A stretch of 64,000 bases of DNA from Kurthia senegalensis (GCF_000285595.1 NZ_HE611070.1:66933-130932), one strand, 5' to 3'; counted from the first letter of the stretch, positions 26,804 through 36,871 are shown. The notes: generated by a model not told the origin, from the sequence alone. Numbers and translations are program-made.

Positions 26804-28285
26804 TTAGTCGTGTAATTTAAGAGATTTGTTTGTAGCTGCGTGTAATTCTTTGAAAAGTTCTGGATTATCGATCAGTTTTTGACCGTATGAAGGAATCATT
26901 TCTTTAATTTTTGGTTCCCATTCTGTCATTTGTTCTGGGAAACATTTTTTCATAACGTCAAGCATTACTTTAACAGCAGTAGACGCACCTGGAGATGCAC
27001 CTAATAATGCTGCAACTGTACCGTTCGCACCAGTAATTACTTCTGTACCGAATTGAAGCGTACCTTTACCGCCTTTTTCAGTATCTTTAATTACTTGTAC
27101 ACGTTGACCAGCAACTACGATATCCCATTCATCATCTTTCGCTTCAGGAACGAATTTACGTAATTCATCTACGCGTTGACCTTTGTTTAACATAACTTGT
27201 TGTACTAAATATTTAGTTAAGCCCATTTCTTTCGCGCCACAAGCAAGTAATGTAAGGATGTTGTTCGGTTTAATTGAAGCAAATAAGTCCATATTAGAAC
27301 CCGTTTTTAAGAACTTAGGTGAGAAACCACCGAAAGGCCCGAATAATAATGATTTTTTACCATCAATATAACGAGTATCTAAGTGAGGTACTGACATTGG
27401 AGGAGCACCTACTTCAGCAGTACTGTAAACTTTACCGTGATGTTGATCTGCAACTTCTTGGTTGTTACATACTAACCAAAGACCACTTACTGGGAAACCA
27501 CCAACGTGTTTGCTTTCAGGGATACCAGTTTTTTGTAGTAAGTGTAAGCTACCGCCACCAGCACCTAAGAATACAAATTTAGATGTTACGTATTCTAATT
27601 TGCCATCAGCATTTTTAACTTTAACTTCCCAAAGACCATCTTTGTTTTGTTTAACGTCTTGTACTGAAGCGTTATAAGAAGCTTCAACACCTTCTTGTTG
27701 TTCTAAAGATGCCATTAAAATACGAGTTAATGAACCGAAGTTTACGTCCGTACCTGATTCGATGCGAGTTGCAGCAATTGGGCTTTGGCTCGTACGGCCC
27801 TTCATAATTAATGGGAACCATTCTTTTAATTTTGCTTCATCTTCAGAGAATTCCATACCTTCGAAAAGATGGATATCTTTAAGAGCTGCGTAACGTTTTT
27901 TAAGGAATTCTACTTTATCAGCACCTTGCACCATACTGATATGTGGAATTGGCATAATGAATTCTGATGGGTCTGCGATGCGACCTTGTTCTACTAAATA
28001 AGACCAGAATTGACGAGACACTTGGAACTGTTCGTTAACGTTGATCGCTTTAGTCGTATCAATTACACCATTTTTTTCTGGAGTGTAGTTAAGTTCACAT
28101 AAAGCTGAGTGACCTGTACCAGCATTGTTCCATTCATTAGAACTTTCTAGACCTGGTTTGTCTAATTTTTCGTATACTTTAATTTTCCAATCAGGTGCTA
28201 ATTCTTTAAGGAGTGTACCTAATGTCGCACTCATGATACCAGCACCAACTAAGATAACGTCTGTTGTAGTTTGTTTGTTACTCAT
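26804..28285 (-). CDS. mqo: malate:quinone oxidoreductase
   Basis: A 493-aa FAD-dependent peripheral membrane enzyme that oxidises malate to oxaloacetate and reduces quinone in the TCA cycle. It has the dinucleotide-binding start [15 protein letters not shown] (about 8-22), an [17 protein letters not shown] active-site region and the C-terminal FAD-contact region [19 protein letters not shown]. The length is typical. I start at 28285, where AAGGAAGG lies seven bases upstream. The gene is preceded by about 400 bases without genes. Confidence 0.92.
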   Translation of the reverse strand: MSNKQTTTDVILVGAGIMSATLGTLLKELAPDWKIKVYEKLDKPGLESSNEWNNAGTGHSALCELNYTPEKNGVIDTTKAINVNEQFQVSRQFWSYLVEQGRIADPSEFIMPIPHISMVQGADKVEFLKKRYAALKDIHLFEGMEFSEDEAKLKEWFPLIMKGRTSQSPIAATRIESGTDVNFGSLTRILMASLEQQEGVEASYNASVQDVKQNKDGLWEVKVKNADGKLEYVTSKFVFLGAGGGSLHLLQKTGIPESKHVGGFPVSGLWLVCNNQEVADQHHGKVYSTAEVGAPPMSVPHLDTRYIDGKKSLLFGPFGGFSPKFLKTGSNMDLFASIKPNNILTLLACGAKEMGLTKYLVQQVMLNKGQRVDELRKFVPEAKDDEWDIVVAGQRVQVIKDTEKGGKGTLQFGTEVITGANGTVAALLGASPGASTAVKVMLDVMKKCFPEQMTEWEPKIKEMIPSYGQKLIDNPELFKELHAATNKSLKLHD

Positions 28286-28702
28286 GTTTACCTTCCTTAT
28301 ACCATAAGATTTGCAGAAAGGATGTAGGCACAGCATCATGAATTTCTAAACGAATTTGGCCTAAAAGCGACTTCGTCACACACCTTTTCTGTATCAATAA
28401 TTTACCTTATTACAGTGTATCATAATTATTTATTGAATAAAATAAATAGTGCTATACCTCGTTTATACGCTATTTAAGTGAGCGAAAACAGAGAAATACG
28501 TACATTTTTTGAACAAATCGATTGTTATAAAATGTAGTTTCTTTCTTACTTGATGACAAAATCTACTAAAAATACCACGAAAATAATGATTTATATGAAG
28601 ATCATTTTTCTAATACAATTGTTTATTTTGCCTCCTTTTTCATTTTTCACTATTATAACGCGATGACGATAAAAATAGTTAAAAAAAGCATGCGCCTTTT
28701 TA
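28286..28702. other. gene-free region upstream of mqo
   Basis: About 417 AT-rich bases holding the mqo promoter and leader. A TATGAT-like -10 lies near 28415, but I cannot place a -35 with confidence. I see no frame with a ribosome site and no clear riboswitch. Confidence 0.4.
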
Positions 28703-29323
28703 TCATTCTAAACGTAATAGATCTAAGAAATATTTCATCATACGTGCAGTTAAGCCCCAAATTGTATAGCCATTGTACTCATAGAAGTACTCTTCTAATG
28801 CACGAGCGCGCCATTCATAATTTTTACCGTTCATAATTTTTTCAAAAGGGAAATCTTTAGATGGTGTTGGTTGCATGTATACTTGATGTACTTCAGGTTC
28901 CGTTTCTAGCAACCATTTAAGCGGCACTGTAAATACTTCGTCCACTTCGTCTCGGTTCATCGTATTCACTTCTCGAATATCTACTTTTGCTACGAAAGGA
29001 TATATGACGAAAGATGGGGATACGACCATCGGACTCAAAGCACGAATAACTTGAGCAGAAGATGGTGGCACGCTTAATTCTTCGTATAATTCTCGAAGAG
29101 CAGCTTGCTCTGGATTAGCATCCGTCGCATCAATTTGTCCTCCTGGGAAACTAATATCTCCCGGTTGTTTACGCATAATAAGTGAGCGCACTTCAAAAAG
29201 AAGATGTGTCTCCCCGTTCACTTCAACGAGTGGAATGATAACTGCTGAACGGAAAGCTGTTTCCTCACCAATGAAAAGTGGTTGTGGCTGTTGCAATTTT
29301 TTTTCAAGTTTAGTTAAATCCAT
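28703..29323 (-). CDS. Nudix hydrolase of the CoA-pyrophosphatase (NudL/YeaB) group
   Basis: A 206-aa cytosolic protein. The CoA-type signature LLFEVRSLIMRKQPGDISFPGG (split at R) is followed by a Nudix box with spacing GQID...AALRELYEELSV, the REXXEE core being RELYEE. It likely cleaves CoA or its esters. The start at 29323 has GGAGGAAATA upstream; the earlier in-frame Met lacks a site. Confidence 0.82.
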   Translation of the reverse strand: MDLTKLEKKLQQPQPLFIGEETAFRSAVIIPLVEVNGETHLLFEVRSLIMRKQPGDISFPGGQIDATDANPEQAALRELYEELSVPPSSAQVIRALSPMVVSPSFVIYPFVAKVDIREVNTMNRDEVDEVFTVPLKWLLETEPEVHQVYMQPTPSKDFPFEKIMNGKNYEWRARALEEYFYEYNGYTIWGLTARMMKYFLDLLRLE

Positions 29324-29390
29324 GTTATTTCCTCCAGTACGACCTTTTCGTAATCTCATCATAACATGTTCATTCATTCCATAAATATAT

Positions 29391-29426
29391 AAAAAAGAAT
29401 TGCCTTCTTACGACAATTCTTTTTTT
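29391..29426 (-). terminator. terminator after the 60-residue gene
   Basis: Stem AAAGAATTG/CAATTCTTT with an 11-base loop and a run of U7 on the minus strand. Confidence 0.8.
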
Positions 29427-29454
29427 CTTCCTATTATATAAAGATAGAAGATTT

Positions 29455-29637
29455 TTATTTATTTAAATCTTGATAATCCGTTTGGTAAGGACCACCGTCA
29501 GCAACTTCTGAATGATACAATGCCTTTAATGCTAAATGACGTTCTAAAGACATTTGTTTCATGATTGATTTTAATTCTTTTTGTAAAGCCGGTGTATTTT
29601 TCACGAGCTTATTCATTTGTTCGTTGTGATATTTCAC
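29455..29637 (-). CDS. small hypothetical protein
   Basis: A 60-residue charged, helical protein (MKYHNEQMNKLVKNTPALQ...). It lacks a signal peptide or known motif. A terminator 29 bases past its stop supports a real transcript. It may be co-transcribed with the oxidoreductase gene just upstream on the same strand. Confidence 0.5.
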   Translation of the reverse strand: MKYHNEQMNKLVKNTPALQKELKSIMKQMSLERHLALKALYHSEVADGGPYQTDYQDLNK

Positions 29638-29694
29638 GCAAGAAACCCTCTTTCGCTTAAGTACTTTTAGCTTACCTCTTTTGAAGAAGGAAAG

Positions 29695-30614
29695 CTATTG
29701 AAGTAACTCGTCAATCCACCGTTGTACGCGTGCACCTTCTGCGAAAGAAACCGTCAAACCGTCGGATGCGATCGTTTTTAAGAACGAATTACCAAGTTGT
29801 CCACAGGAGATATTTTTTCTTTTACTTCTTTTTCACTTATCCACAGCTCTCCCCAATTACGAATCGTCATCACCCTTTCGCTTCCGACTACGCGATATTC
29901 AATTCGTTCTATTTGAGCTGCGCCTGATGAAGCATTAAACAATACAGGTATACCCGATGTCGTTTTCCCAATAGCCATCGTTCCCGTTTCACAAAGTGTC
30001 GGATCGTCTGGATATTCCGTTTGATGTGCCGTCCATTGTAAGTCGCCAAATAAATGATGCGTCAACTGTAAGTAGTGCGGGAAGATTTCACGAATGAAAC
30101 CGCCTTGTGCTCTCGTCGCAATCCATTCATTTTGTTGCCACGGTCTAGGCCATGCAGGAAAATGTGCATGACATTCGATTCGCAAAATATCCCCTAACGT
30201 TCTTTCGCGCACGGCTTCTCGTAATACCGCTACTTCATCGCTATACATCATCGGAAAGTGCATCGCATTTTTAACGTCATATTGCTGAACTACTTCGACC
30301 ATTTTCTCCCCGTCTGCCGCATCGTGCGCAAGTGGTTTTTCTGATAAAACCGCAAAGCCACGTTTCGCAATTTCTTCTGCAAGTGGTGCATGACTAATCG
30401 GTGGTGTGCCGATGTACACCCAGTCTGGCTCTTTAGCGAAAAGTTCTTCTAATGAGTGTGTCGCACAAACATTATACGTTGTCGCTAAACGATTCATGCG
30501 CTCTTCATTTTCATCAAAAATCCCGACAATCTCATATGTAGATCGTTGTGCCGCTTCTCGTAAAATACGTTCGCCGACAACCCCTGTGCCGATTAATGCT
30601 AATTTTTGTCCCAT
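29695..30614 (-). CDS. Gfo/Idh/MocA-family NAD(P)-dependent oxidoreductase, frame broken near the end
   Basis: A Rossmann fold opens the protein (KLALIGTGVVGERILREAA, residues 4-22), with the NAD-contact motif EKPLA near residue 93 and the substrate-domain HFP/HHLFGDL region at about 170-190. A T6 run (29813-29818, plus strand) is one base short. Adding one base ends the protein with FAEGARVQRWIDELLQ at 29695, 306 residues, the usual C-terminus of this family. It acts on an unknown sugar or polyol-like substrate. Confidence 0.75.
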
Positions 30615-30804
30615 TCCATCATCCCCTTTTATTGGAGTATACCAAGTCCTTACTTTTGCGTATACTATCTAGTTAATAGACACTTTCTGCATTATTGTTT
30701 CTGTTCATCACGATTTTATACAGGTATAATTTATGTTGATGCCCTTTATCGTATATTTGCATACGTGAAGGCTATTGATTCCATTTTAGTAAAGGAAGCG
30801 TCTC

Positions 30805-31461
30805 ATGAACATTAAAAAGTTAATCATTCGCATCGTCTGTTACGTTGCGGTTATTTTATTCGTCCTATGCCTTTTTATACAAAGTGGATATACGATGAAA
30901 GATTTAAATCCAACTACTATTGAACATTTAGCTAATCATCATATTCCATTAATGCTTCTCATTATGTTTGGCATTATGCTTTGCCAAAATATCTTTACGT
31001 TTATTCCACTCGTTGTCGTCATCGGTGTGAATACGACATTATTTGGCTTTTGGCAAGGTTATGCATACAGCATTATTTGTAGCACGATTGCCAGTACACT
31101 CATCTTCTTATCTATTCGCTTTTTATTTCCCAATTTATTCGCCCATTCAAAACTTGAAAAATACGAGAAAAAAATCGAGAAAAATGGCTTTCTTTTCGTA
31201 CTGTCTGGACGAATTTTACCGTTCATGCCAACGAATTTAATTAATATTTTATCGGGCATTAGCTCGATGAAAATATCTTCATTTATTTTAGGTACAGCAA
31301 TTGGGAATACCGTGTACGGTTTCGTTCTTGCTGCGGCATCATTCGGTGTCATCTCTTTAGGCATACACGATTCAAAACTACTCGTTATTATGGCGCTCTT
31401 TTTACTATTCGCCTTTGTCGTATTTAAAAGTATTAAAAAAAGAACTCGCTCACAACCTTAA
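30805..31461 (+). CDS. TVP38/TMEM64 (DedA-like) membrane protein
   Basis: A 218-aa protein with about six membrane segments. The VTT-domain core includes GRILPFMPTNLINILSGISSMK (about 135-156) and the conserved FLFSLGRFLF-like segment FLSIRFLFPNLF. Members of this family move or scramble lipids or related molecules across membranes, but the cargo here is unknown. It is convergent with crtO and has its own 5' region. Confidence 0.75.
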   Translation: MNIKKLIIRIVCYVAVILFVLCLFIQSGYTMKDLNPTTIEHLANHHIPLMLLIMFGIMLCQNIFTFIPLVVVIGVNTTLFGFWQGYAYSIICSTIASTLIFLSIRFLFPNLFAHSKLEKYEKKIEKNGFLFVLSGRILPFMPTNLINILSGISSMKISSFILGTAIGNTVYGFVLAAASFGVISLGIHDSKLLVIMALFLLFAFVVFKSIKKRTRSQP

Positions 31462-31499
31462 AAAAAGAGGACGTCGCAGTAGCGGCTTCTTCTTTTTTT
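31461..31499. terminator. imperfect bidirectional terminator between convergent genes
   Basis: A7 and T7 flank a mismatched stem with the core GACGTCGC/GCGGC. It lies between the TVP38 gene and crtO. Confidence 0.55.
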
Positions 31500-31983
31500 A
31501 ATGGCGCGACTTTCTCATCTCTTGTCTTTTTAAAGCACGCTCCAAACGTGCACGATTGTAACGCTGCGTCACGATAAACGGTACGTTCGCAATGACCGCA
31601 TACAACACATTGAGCCACGCAGCCCAAGCCGGATTCCATAAAAAGAACAAAGGTGCCGGTAATAATAACACCCAGTGCGTCAATTCTGCACGTTTCGTTT
31701 CTGCACTAAATTCATTTAGTGCCTCTTGCCTCGTTCCGTGTAAATGACTTTTGTTGTAACTATGCTTCACAATGGAAGATCCGTCGATTAAATGCTTTTT
31801 CCACTTCTTCACTTGAAACAATCGATTCCAAAGCTGTCCTTCTTTTTCCCATTTAGCAATCGTAAAAAGTCGATGTTCTTTTAGAAAAAAGGAGAGAGGA
31901 ATTTTGAAACAAATATACGATAAGAGGTAATGAAACAACAACCAACAAAAAAAGTTCACTAAAAATAATAGGAACAAGTTCAA
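31498..31983 (-). CDS. crtO: glycosyl-4,4'-diaponeurosporenoate acyltransferase (CrtO)
   Basis: A 161-aa membrane protein, close to the S. aureus CrtO length (about 165). It has four hydrophobic segments and the family stretches HRLFTIAKWEKEGQLWN and VKKWKKHLIDGSSIVKHS. CrtO adds a fatty acid to the glucose of the C30 carotenoid acid in the last step of staphyloxanthin-type pigment synthesis. It lies 16 bases after crtQ. Confidence 0.8.
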   Translation of the reverse strand: MNLFLLFLVNFFCWLLFHYLLSYICFKIPLSFFLKEHRLFTIAKWEKEGQLWNRLFQVKKWKKHLIDGSSIVKHSYNKSHLHGTRQEALNEFSAETKRAELTHWVLLLPAPLFFLWNPAWAAWLNVLYAVIANVPFIVTQRYNRARLERALKRQEMRKSRH

Positions 31984-31999
31984 TACGTTCCCCCTCCTC

Positions 32000-33115
32000 T
32001 TATATTTTTACTTTCCGTCCTCTCCACGTAACTGTATGCAATACGTGCGTACAATAAAATGAATAGCTAAAAATCGCAATAAAGAAACTAATGAAAATCG
32101 GATACGCTACGATGATACTCCAATGGAAGTTGCCGACTTTACGTGTTAAACGGTACACACGTAAACCGTATAAGCTATACGAAATGACGCTAATAATGAG
32201 GAAAATTGGCTGTTGTAAAAACAATGCCCACATGAGTGCTGCTACTGTCATGAAGCTCCCCATGATCCACAGTTGGATGCAAAACATGACGAATGGATGT
32301 GTTGACTGGGAAGCGGTCGCTAAATTTTTCGTCCATCCTTCAACTAATTGCTTCGGTCCTTCCTCATGCATACGCATTTTCAAAATGCCTTTTCCTAAAT
32401 GATTTGTCACAGGCAACCTCTCTTTTAAAAATACATCGCTTAATGCAAAGTCATCCATAATCGTATGTGCCGCTACTTCATGTCCGCCCGTTTTTCGATA
32501 GCTTTCTACATCACAAACGATGCACGGACCGAACGAACCAGCTGTTTTAAATTTCTTGCCCCAAAACGTAAAAACATTCATCCCGGTAATCATCGTAACG
32601 TTGAAAATGGCCGATAAATTTTCATACATTTTATAAATATAATGATACGGTTGCATAGAAAAAATACCTTTCCCACCTTGCTTTTGAAAGCCATTTAAAA
32701 TCGTTTGCAAACTATTTTCTCCGATCAATTGTATGTCCGCATCTAAAAATAAAATCCATTCGCCCGTCGCAAAACGTGCCCCATATGCACAAGCATTCGC
32801 TTTACCCGGCTGCATATTTTCGAGTAGTTCACTTTTTAGTACACGCGCACCAAAAGACTTCGCAACTTGTTCTGTCTCGTCTGTCGAGCCATCATCTACG
32901 ACAAGTACTTCGAAGTTTTGAAACTGTTGTTCATTCAACGATTTCAGTAGTGGTGGTAGTCGCAATTCCTCATTACGTGCCGGAATAATAATAGACAGTC
33001 TCGGTAAGTCGTCTTGTCTTTCTTCCATTCGTACGGTTGGCATTTTCCAAAACATAACTATGCCACAAAGAAGTCCAATCAACGCCAAAGCTTGAAGTAC
33101 TATAAATACGATCAT
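32000..33115 (-). CDS. crtQ: 4,4'-diaponeurosporenoate glycosyltransferase (CrtQ)
   Basis: A 371-aa GT2-family enzyme. It has an N-terminal helix (1-22), then the nucleotide-binding fold (RLSIIIPARNEE, VLVVDDGSTDET near residue 72), FLDADIQL for metal binding and a QXXRW-like VEGWTKNLA region. Two C-terminal helices anchor it. It adds glucose to the carotenoid acid made by CrtP. The gene is 13 bases after crtP and followed by crtO, giving the order crtP-crtQ-crtO. Confidence 0.82.
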   Translation of the reverse strand: MIVFIVLQALALIGLLCGIVMFWKMPTVRMEERQDDLPRLSIIIPARNEELRLPPLLKSLNEQQFQNFEVLVVDDGSTDETEQVAKSFGARVLKSELLENMQPGKANACAYGARFATGEWILFLDADIQLIGENSLQTILNGFQKQGGKGIFSMQPYHYIYKMYENLSAIFNVTMITGMNVFTFWGKKFKTAGSFGPCIVCDVESYRKTGGHEVAAHTIMDDFALSDVFLKERLPVTNHLGKGILKMRMHEEGPKQLVEGWTKNLATASQSTHPFVMFCIQLWIMGSFMTVAALMWALFLQQPIFLIISVISYSLYGLRVYRLTRKVGNFHWSIIVAYPIFISFFIAIFSYSFYCTHVLHTVTWRGRKVKI

Positions 33116-33128
33116 CTACACTTCCCCC

Positions 33129-34628
33129 TTAGAGCGATGAAATACGATCCTTGCCGACGATTTTCGCAGCTACTTGTTGACCGCTTAACGTCACCATCGG
33201 CATACCGCCACCAGGATTTACGGTGCCTCCTACGAAGTACAAATTATCGTATTGCTCACTTTGCTTTTTATGTTTGAAGCCTTTATTCATTTTCTTATCA
33301 GACACCGTGCCGTAAATCGCACCACGGTCTGAACTGTACGTACGTTCAATATCGTGTGGCGTCCACATGTCGCGCGTTACGATGTTTTGTCTTAAATCCG
33401 TCAGCCCCATACTTTCTAGCTTTATTAAAACTTCCTCCGCAAATGCCTCGTAATCTTGACGTGTCATACCATCTTCTTGAAGATATGGTATGTGCGGTAA
33501 AATTTTTAAATTTTCGTGTCCTGGTAGCGTTTGACTGTCATCCGTTTTATTAACATTCACGACGTAAATCACCGGATCATCTGGCAGTATATGTTGCTCA
33601 AAAATACGCGTCATTTGTTTTTTAGCATCTCGTGAGAAAAAGAAATTATGATGCGCTAATTGCGGATATTGTTTTTTAACACCTAAATGTAAAACGAGTC
33701 CCGAACTAGCTGGTTCAAATTTTTTCTTTAGTCGTTCTGTAAATTTCTCAGGTTCTTTCGTCAGCTGTTCATATGTAGGAATGACTTCCATATTCGATAT
33801 GAAATAGTTCGCTGTTAATTTTGTTCCGTCATCTAAATAAGCAGCTATCACGTCTTTTTTATGTGTATCGAGCTTCACGACTTTCCTGCCTAAATGGAAC
33901 GTCACGCCGATTTCTTTTGCTAGTGTAACGAGTCCGTTCGCCAGCTGATTCATACCGCCCTTCACGTACCAAATTCCTTGTGCATGTTGCATGTAAATCA
34001 TCATGTTTAATACAGCTGGTGCGTGATAGGCAGACGAGCCGACGTATTTAACGATGTAGCTCAACATATCTCGAAAATGCGCATTTGAAATACGCTCATC
34101 GATTGCTTCAAACATCGTCGAATGAATATCAAACTTCCTTAGTGCTTTCAGCGGTCCGTGCGCACGCAAAATATCAGACATCGTATCTAGCCCTTGGTCG
34201 AAATACCCTTCTTCTGTGATGTCATACAGCTTTTTTGAATAAGCTAATAATTTTTCGTACTGTTTTATGTCTTTTGCTGTTAACGTGTCGTTTTTATTTT
34301 TCATATCGTCTAAATCCTTATGCAAATCTAGCACGTCACCGTCCGGGAAAAAAGTGCGCCACTGATGAGGTAAATGCTCAATTTGCACATAGTCTTTCAT
34401 TTCCTTCCCGCTACGCGCAAAAAGCGACTCGAAAATATGTGGCATCGTCAAAATCGAAGGCCCTAAATCAAAGCCGAAGCCATCTTGCTCCAAGCGATTC
34501 AATTTACCACCAATATGCTGATTTTGCTCGTATACATCGACTTGATATCCTTGTTGTCGCAAAGAAATCGCAGCAGACAAACCGCCCAATCCTCCGCCAA
34601 TCACAACTACTTTCGTTTCTTCTCGCAT
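33129..34628 (-). CDS. crtP: 4,4'-diaponeurosporene oxidase (CrtP)
   Basis: A 499-aa FAD enzyme. VVVIGGGLGGLSAAISLR (7-24) is the FAD-binding start. It also has GFDLGPSILTMPHIFE, LPHQWRTFFPDG, YIVKYVGSSAYHAPAVL and the C-terminal FVGGTVNPGGGMPMV. These match S. aureus CrtP rather than CrtN closely enough to name it. It oxidises the terminal methyl of a C30 carotene. No crtM or crtN lies in the window, so the earlier steps must be encoded elsewhere. Confidence 0.85.
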   Translation of the reverse strand: MREETKVVVIGGGLGGLSAAISLRQQGYQVDVYEQNQHIGGKLNRLEQDGFGFDLGPSILTMPHIFESLFARSGKEMKDYVQIEHLPHQWRTFFPDGDVLDLHKDLDDMKNKNDTLTAKDIKQYEKLLAYSKKLYDITEEGYFDQGLDTMSDILRAHGPLKALRKFDIHSTMFEAIDERISNAHFRDMLSYIVKYVGSSAYHAPAVLNMMIYMQHAQGIWYVKGGMNQLANGLVTLAKEIGVTFHLGRKVVKLDTHKKDVIAAYLDDGTKLTANYFISNMEVIPTYEQLTKEPEKFTERLKKKFEPASSGLVLHLGVKKQYPQLAHHNFFFSRDAKKQMTRIFEQHILPDDPVIYVVNVNKTDDSQTLPGHENLKILPHIPYLQEDGMTRQDYEAFAEEVLIKLESMGLTDLRQNIVTRDMWTPHDIERTYSSDRGAIYGTVSDKKMNKGFKHKKQSEQYDNLYFVGGTVNPGGGMPMVTLSGQQVAAKIVGKDRISSL

Positions 34629-34755
34629 GTATGATCCCCCTCTATATTTTTACAACTTCCACCATTTTTACTTATTATTAGTTTTCCCTATTCCGTGGAC
34701 TTTCAATCTATTGAAGTGAAATTGTGTACATAAAAACGGCAATCATATGGTAAAC

Positions 34756-34792
34756 AAAAAAAACAGACATAACTAAAGTTATGTCTGTTTTA
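34756..34792 (-). terminator. terminator after the C39-like lipoprotein gene
   Basis: A 14-bp stem, AAACAGACATAACT/AGTTATGTCTGTTT, followed by U run on the minus strand; 12 bases past the stop. Confidence 0.85.
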
Positions 34793-34804
34793 TATGTAAC
34801 TATT

Positions 34805-35782
34805 TTATTTATTATAATCAACAACGATGTAAGGTTGTAATTGGAATGGTTTCGGTGCTATGTTACGGTCATTCCACATCCCGAACCAACGCTCTAATGG
34901 ATAGAAGTAATAACCATCTTGCCAATGATCTGAAGTATCATATGGGTCTGCAAAAATTAAAACGTCATCACCGATACCTGGTGTACCGTTGTTATCGTAT
35001 CCAATAATTGCTTGCCAATGTCCGCCCCAATCGCCCCATTCAACCATAATTGGACGATCATTATTCAAATGATTTGTTAGCCATTTTACGAAATAACTAT
35101 CTTTTGCATCTTCAACCCAAGCTTCTGTTGTGTCGCTATTTTCCGATGCATATAAGCTATTCCATAAAAATGTTTCTGGTAAATTACCAACATTATTACC
35201 CGTTGCGCCCGAATCAGCTTGAATTAAATCAGATTTTTTATAGTCTGCACGATAGCTCGTTTCTACCACTTCAAATCCTTCAACACTTGTGAAAAAGTTA
35301 TAAAGCTTAGAAACATCTGATCCGTACTCATGGAAATTATTCGCCGAACCAGGTAATGCACCTTTCACATCAAGGTCAGTCATTGCTTTCATTTGAACCG
35401 CAATGTCCATTTCTGTCATTTTGTTATAACCAAAATGATTCGCTACCATTAATGCTGTAACTGGACCACAAGACCATTCTGTCGTTTGTTGCATCGTTTG
35501 GAATTTTTCAATGATTGTTAAGTTTTCATCTGATTTCATATTATAAAAATCAGGTGCTTTGTAATAACGAGATTCTTTATTATCTCCCGCATTGGCGTAT
35601 GCATCTGCACCGCCTGCTTTGTCATAGTCTTTGCCTTCGATTGGCGTTGGTTTAACTGCCACAGTAGTTTCTGCTGACGCGTTTGTGTCTACTAAAGCCT
35701 CCGTATTGTCTTTTGTTTCTTTGTCTGAGCATGCACCCAGCAACATTACAGATGCTAAAACTGCTGTAAGGGTTTTTTTCAT
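34805..35782 (-). CDS. lipoprotein with a C39-like papain-fold peptidase domain
   Basis: A 325-aa exported protein. The lipobox LGAC sets Cys18 as the lipid site. A Thr/Ala-rich linker leads to a papain-like domain: catalytic Cys in EWSCGPVTALM (about 104-114), His in GGHWQAIIGYD and a possible Asp/Asn partner in FADPYDT. This resembles C39-like peptidases, usually peptide- or toxin-leader processing in ABC exporters but here surface-anchored. No exporter lies nearby, so the substrate is unknown. Confidence 0.72.
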   Translation of the reverse strand: MKKTLTAVLASVMLLGACSDKETKDNTEALVDTNASAETTVAVKPTPIEGKDYDKAGGADAYANAGDNKESRYYKAPDFYNMKSDENLTIIEKFQTMQQTTEWSCGPVTALMVANHFGYNKMTEMDIAVQMKAMTDLDVKGALPGSANNFHEYGSDVSKLYNFFTSVEGFEVVETSYRADYKKSDLIQADSGATGNNVGNLPETFLWNSLYASENSDTTEAWVEDAKDSYFVKWLTNHLNNDRPIMVEWGDWGGHWQAIIGYDNNGTPGIGDDVLIFADPYDTSDHWQDGYYFYPLERWFGMWNDRNIAPKPFQLQPYIVVDYNK

Positions 35783-35962
35783 TTATCACTCCGCCTTTTC
35801 TTTTGATTGTATGCAATTCTTGCACAAGAATTTATTATAGATAAAAATAGATTTTTTAGCAATATTATTTTAAAAATTCAAGAATACACATAATAATGGG
35901 AATTTTTTGAACAAAAAAGCAACTTCTGCTTTGATTGATATGGAGTTTAAATTTAAATAAAT

Positions 35963-35998
35963 AAAAAAAACGTTGAGCCTCTATCTCAACGTTTTTTT
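35963..35998 (-). terminator. terminator after rlmH
   Basis: Stem AAAAACGTTGAG/CTCAACGTTTTT with an eight-base loop and U8 on the minus strand. Confidence 0.85.
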
Positions 35999-36004
35999 AC
36001 GCAC

Positions 36005-36484
36005 TTACTTATGATACGGTTCATTCTTCATAATTCTAAAACTGCGGTACACTTGTTCAACGAGTACGAGTTTCATCAACTGATGCGGCAAGGTCATTTT
36101 ACCGAATGATAATAAATCATTTGCACGTTTAATGACGTCGTCGTGAAGACCGAGTGATCCGCCGATGACAAAAACGATTTTACTATGACCGTACGTCATA
36201 CAATTTTCGATGTCTTTTGAAAGTTGTTCAGACGTACGCATTTTTCCATTGATTGCGAGTGCCATCACGTATGCGTCTTGAGGGATTTTCGCTAAAATAC
36301 GTTCCCCTTCTTTTTTCTTTACAATTTCCATTTCGGCATCGCTTAATTGTTCTGGTGCCTTTTCATCTGGCACTTCGATTAAATCAATTTTCGTATAGCC
36401 ATTTAAGCGTTTAACGTATTCTTCAATGCCCATCTTTAAATATTTCTCTTTTAATTTCCCAACAGAAATTAACGTTATACTCAC
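36005..36484 (-). CDS. rlmH: 23S rRNA pseudouridine-1915 N3-methyltransferase
   Basis: A 159-aa SPOUT-fold enzyme of the normal family length that methylates m3-pseudouridine in helix 69 of 23S rRNA. Family marks: [19 protein letters not shown] at the start, [14 protein letters not shown] (knot region) and the C-terminal [23 protein letters not shown]. It is the end of the walRK-side block, as in other Bacillales. Two DnaA boxes (36521-36550) lie directly upstream. Confidence 0.93.
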   Translation of the reverse strand: MSITLISVGKLKEKYLKMGIEEYVKRLNGYTKIDLIEVPDEKAPEQLSDAEMEIVKKKEGERILAKIPQDAYVMALAINGKMRTSEQLSKDIENCMTYGHSKIVFVIGGSLGLHDDVIKRANDLLSFGKMTLPHQLMKLVLVEQVYRSFRIMKNEPYHK

Positions 36485-36520
36485 AATTGGTTCCTCCTAT
36501 TTTTTTGCTAATTTTCTGAG

Positions 36521-36550
36521 TTATCCACAGTTTTCTGAAAGTTATCCACA
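36521..36550. promoter_or_regulatory. two DnaA boxes upstream of rlmH
   Basis: TTATCCACA at 36521-36529 and again at 36542-36550, 21 bases apart, within 66 bases upstream of the rlmH start. They are likely DnaA-binding sites that act on transcription or titrate DnaA. Confidence 0.6.
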
Positions 36551-36574
36551 GATACCCCTATATGTTGTAGGAGG

Positions 36575-36739
36575 TCATTTGTTCGCCACAATATATGTCG
36601 CTTGTTCTGCACAATACTCACATTTTTCGTTATTTTGTTCGTTTTCTTGCAAACGATCCATAATTGGAAAATCCTTCTCAAGGGCTACAAACATGTCTAG
36701 GGCGTGCCCTACATGCTCTTCACAGCTAAAAATTTTCAT
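36575..36739 (-). CDS. CxxH/CxxC small zinc-motif protein
   Basis: A 54-residue protein with MKIFSCEEHVGHALDMFV at its start (CEEH) and CEYC near its end, together a Cys/His metal site. It matches a short family often found between htrA and rlmH in Bacillales. It starts behind AAAGGAGA seven bases upstream. Its function is unknown. It is too short to appear in ordinary gene screens. Confidence 0.75.
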   Translation of the reverse strand: MKIFSCEEHVGHALDMFVALEKDFPIMDRLQENEQNNEKCEYCAEQATYIVANK

Positions 36740-36842
36740 TGACAGTCTCCTTTAAATATGTTTTTATGTTTTTTCTAATCTTCCTCATTGTAGCAAACAA
36801 AAAGTGGATAGAAAAGCAAAGTTCGCCTCATCTATCCACCGT

Positions 36843-36863
36843 TTATCCACTAAGTTATCCACA
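36843..36863. promoter_or_regulatory. DnaA-box pair at the htrA end
   Basis: TTATCCACT (36843-36851, one mismatch) and TTATCCACA (36855-36863) lie just after the htrA stop, 300 bases from the pair before rlmH. Confidence 0.45.
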
Positions 36864-36871
36864 TGATGGGA

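Noticed and set aside
29797-29845. DnaA boxes (TTGTCCACA and TTATCCACA) near the oxidoreductase end
   Set aside because: They lie inside coding sequence about 34 kb from oriC, with one mismatch in the first; chance is the better explanation.
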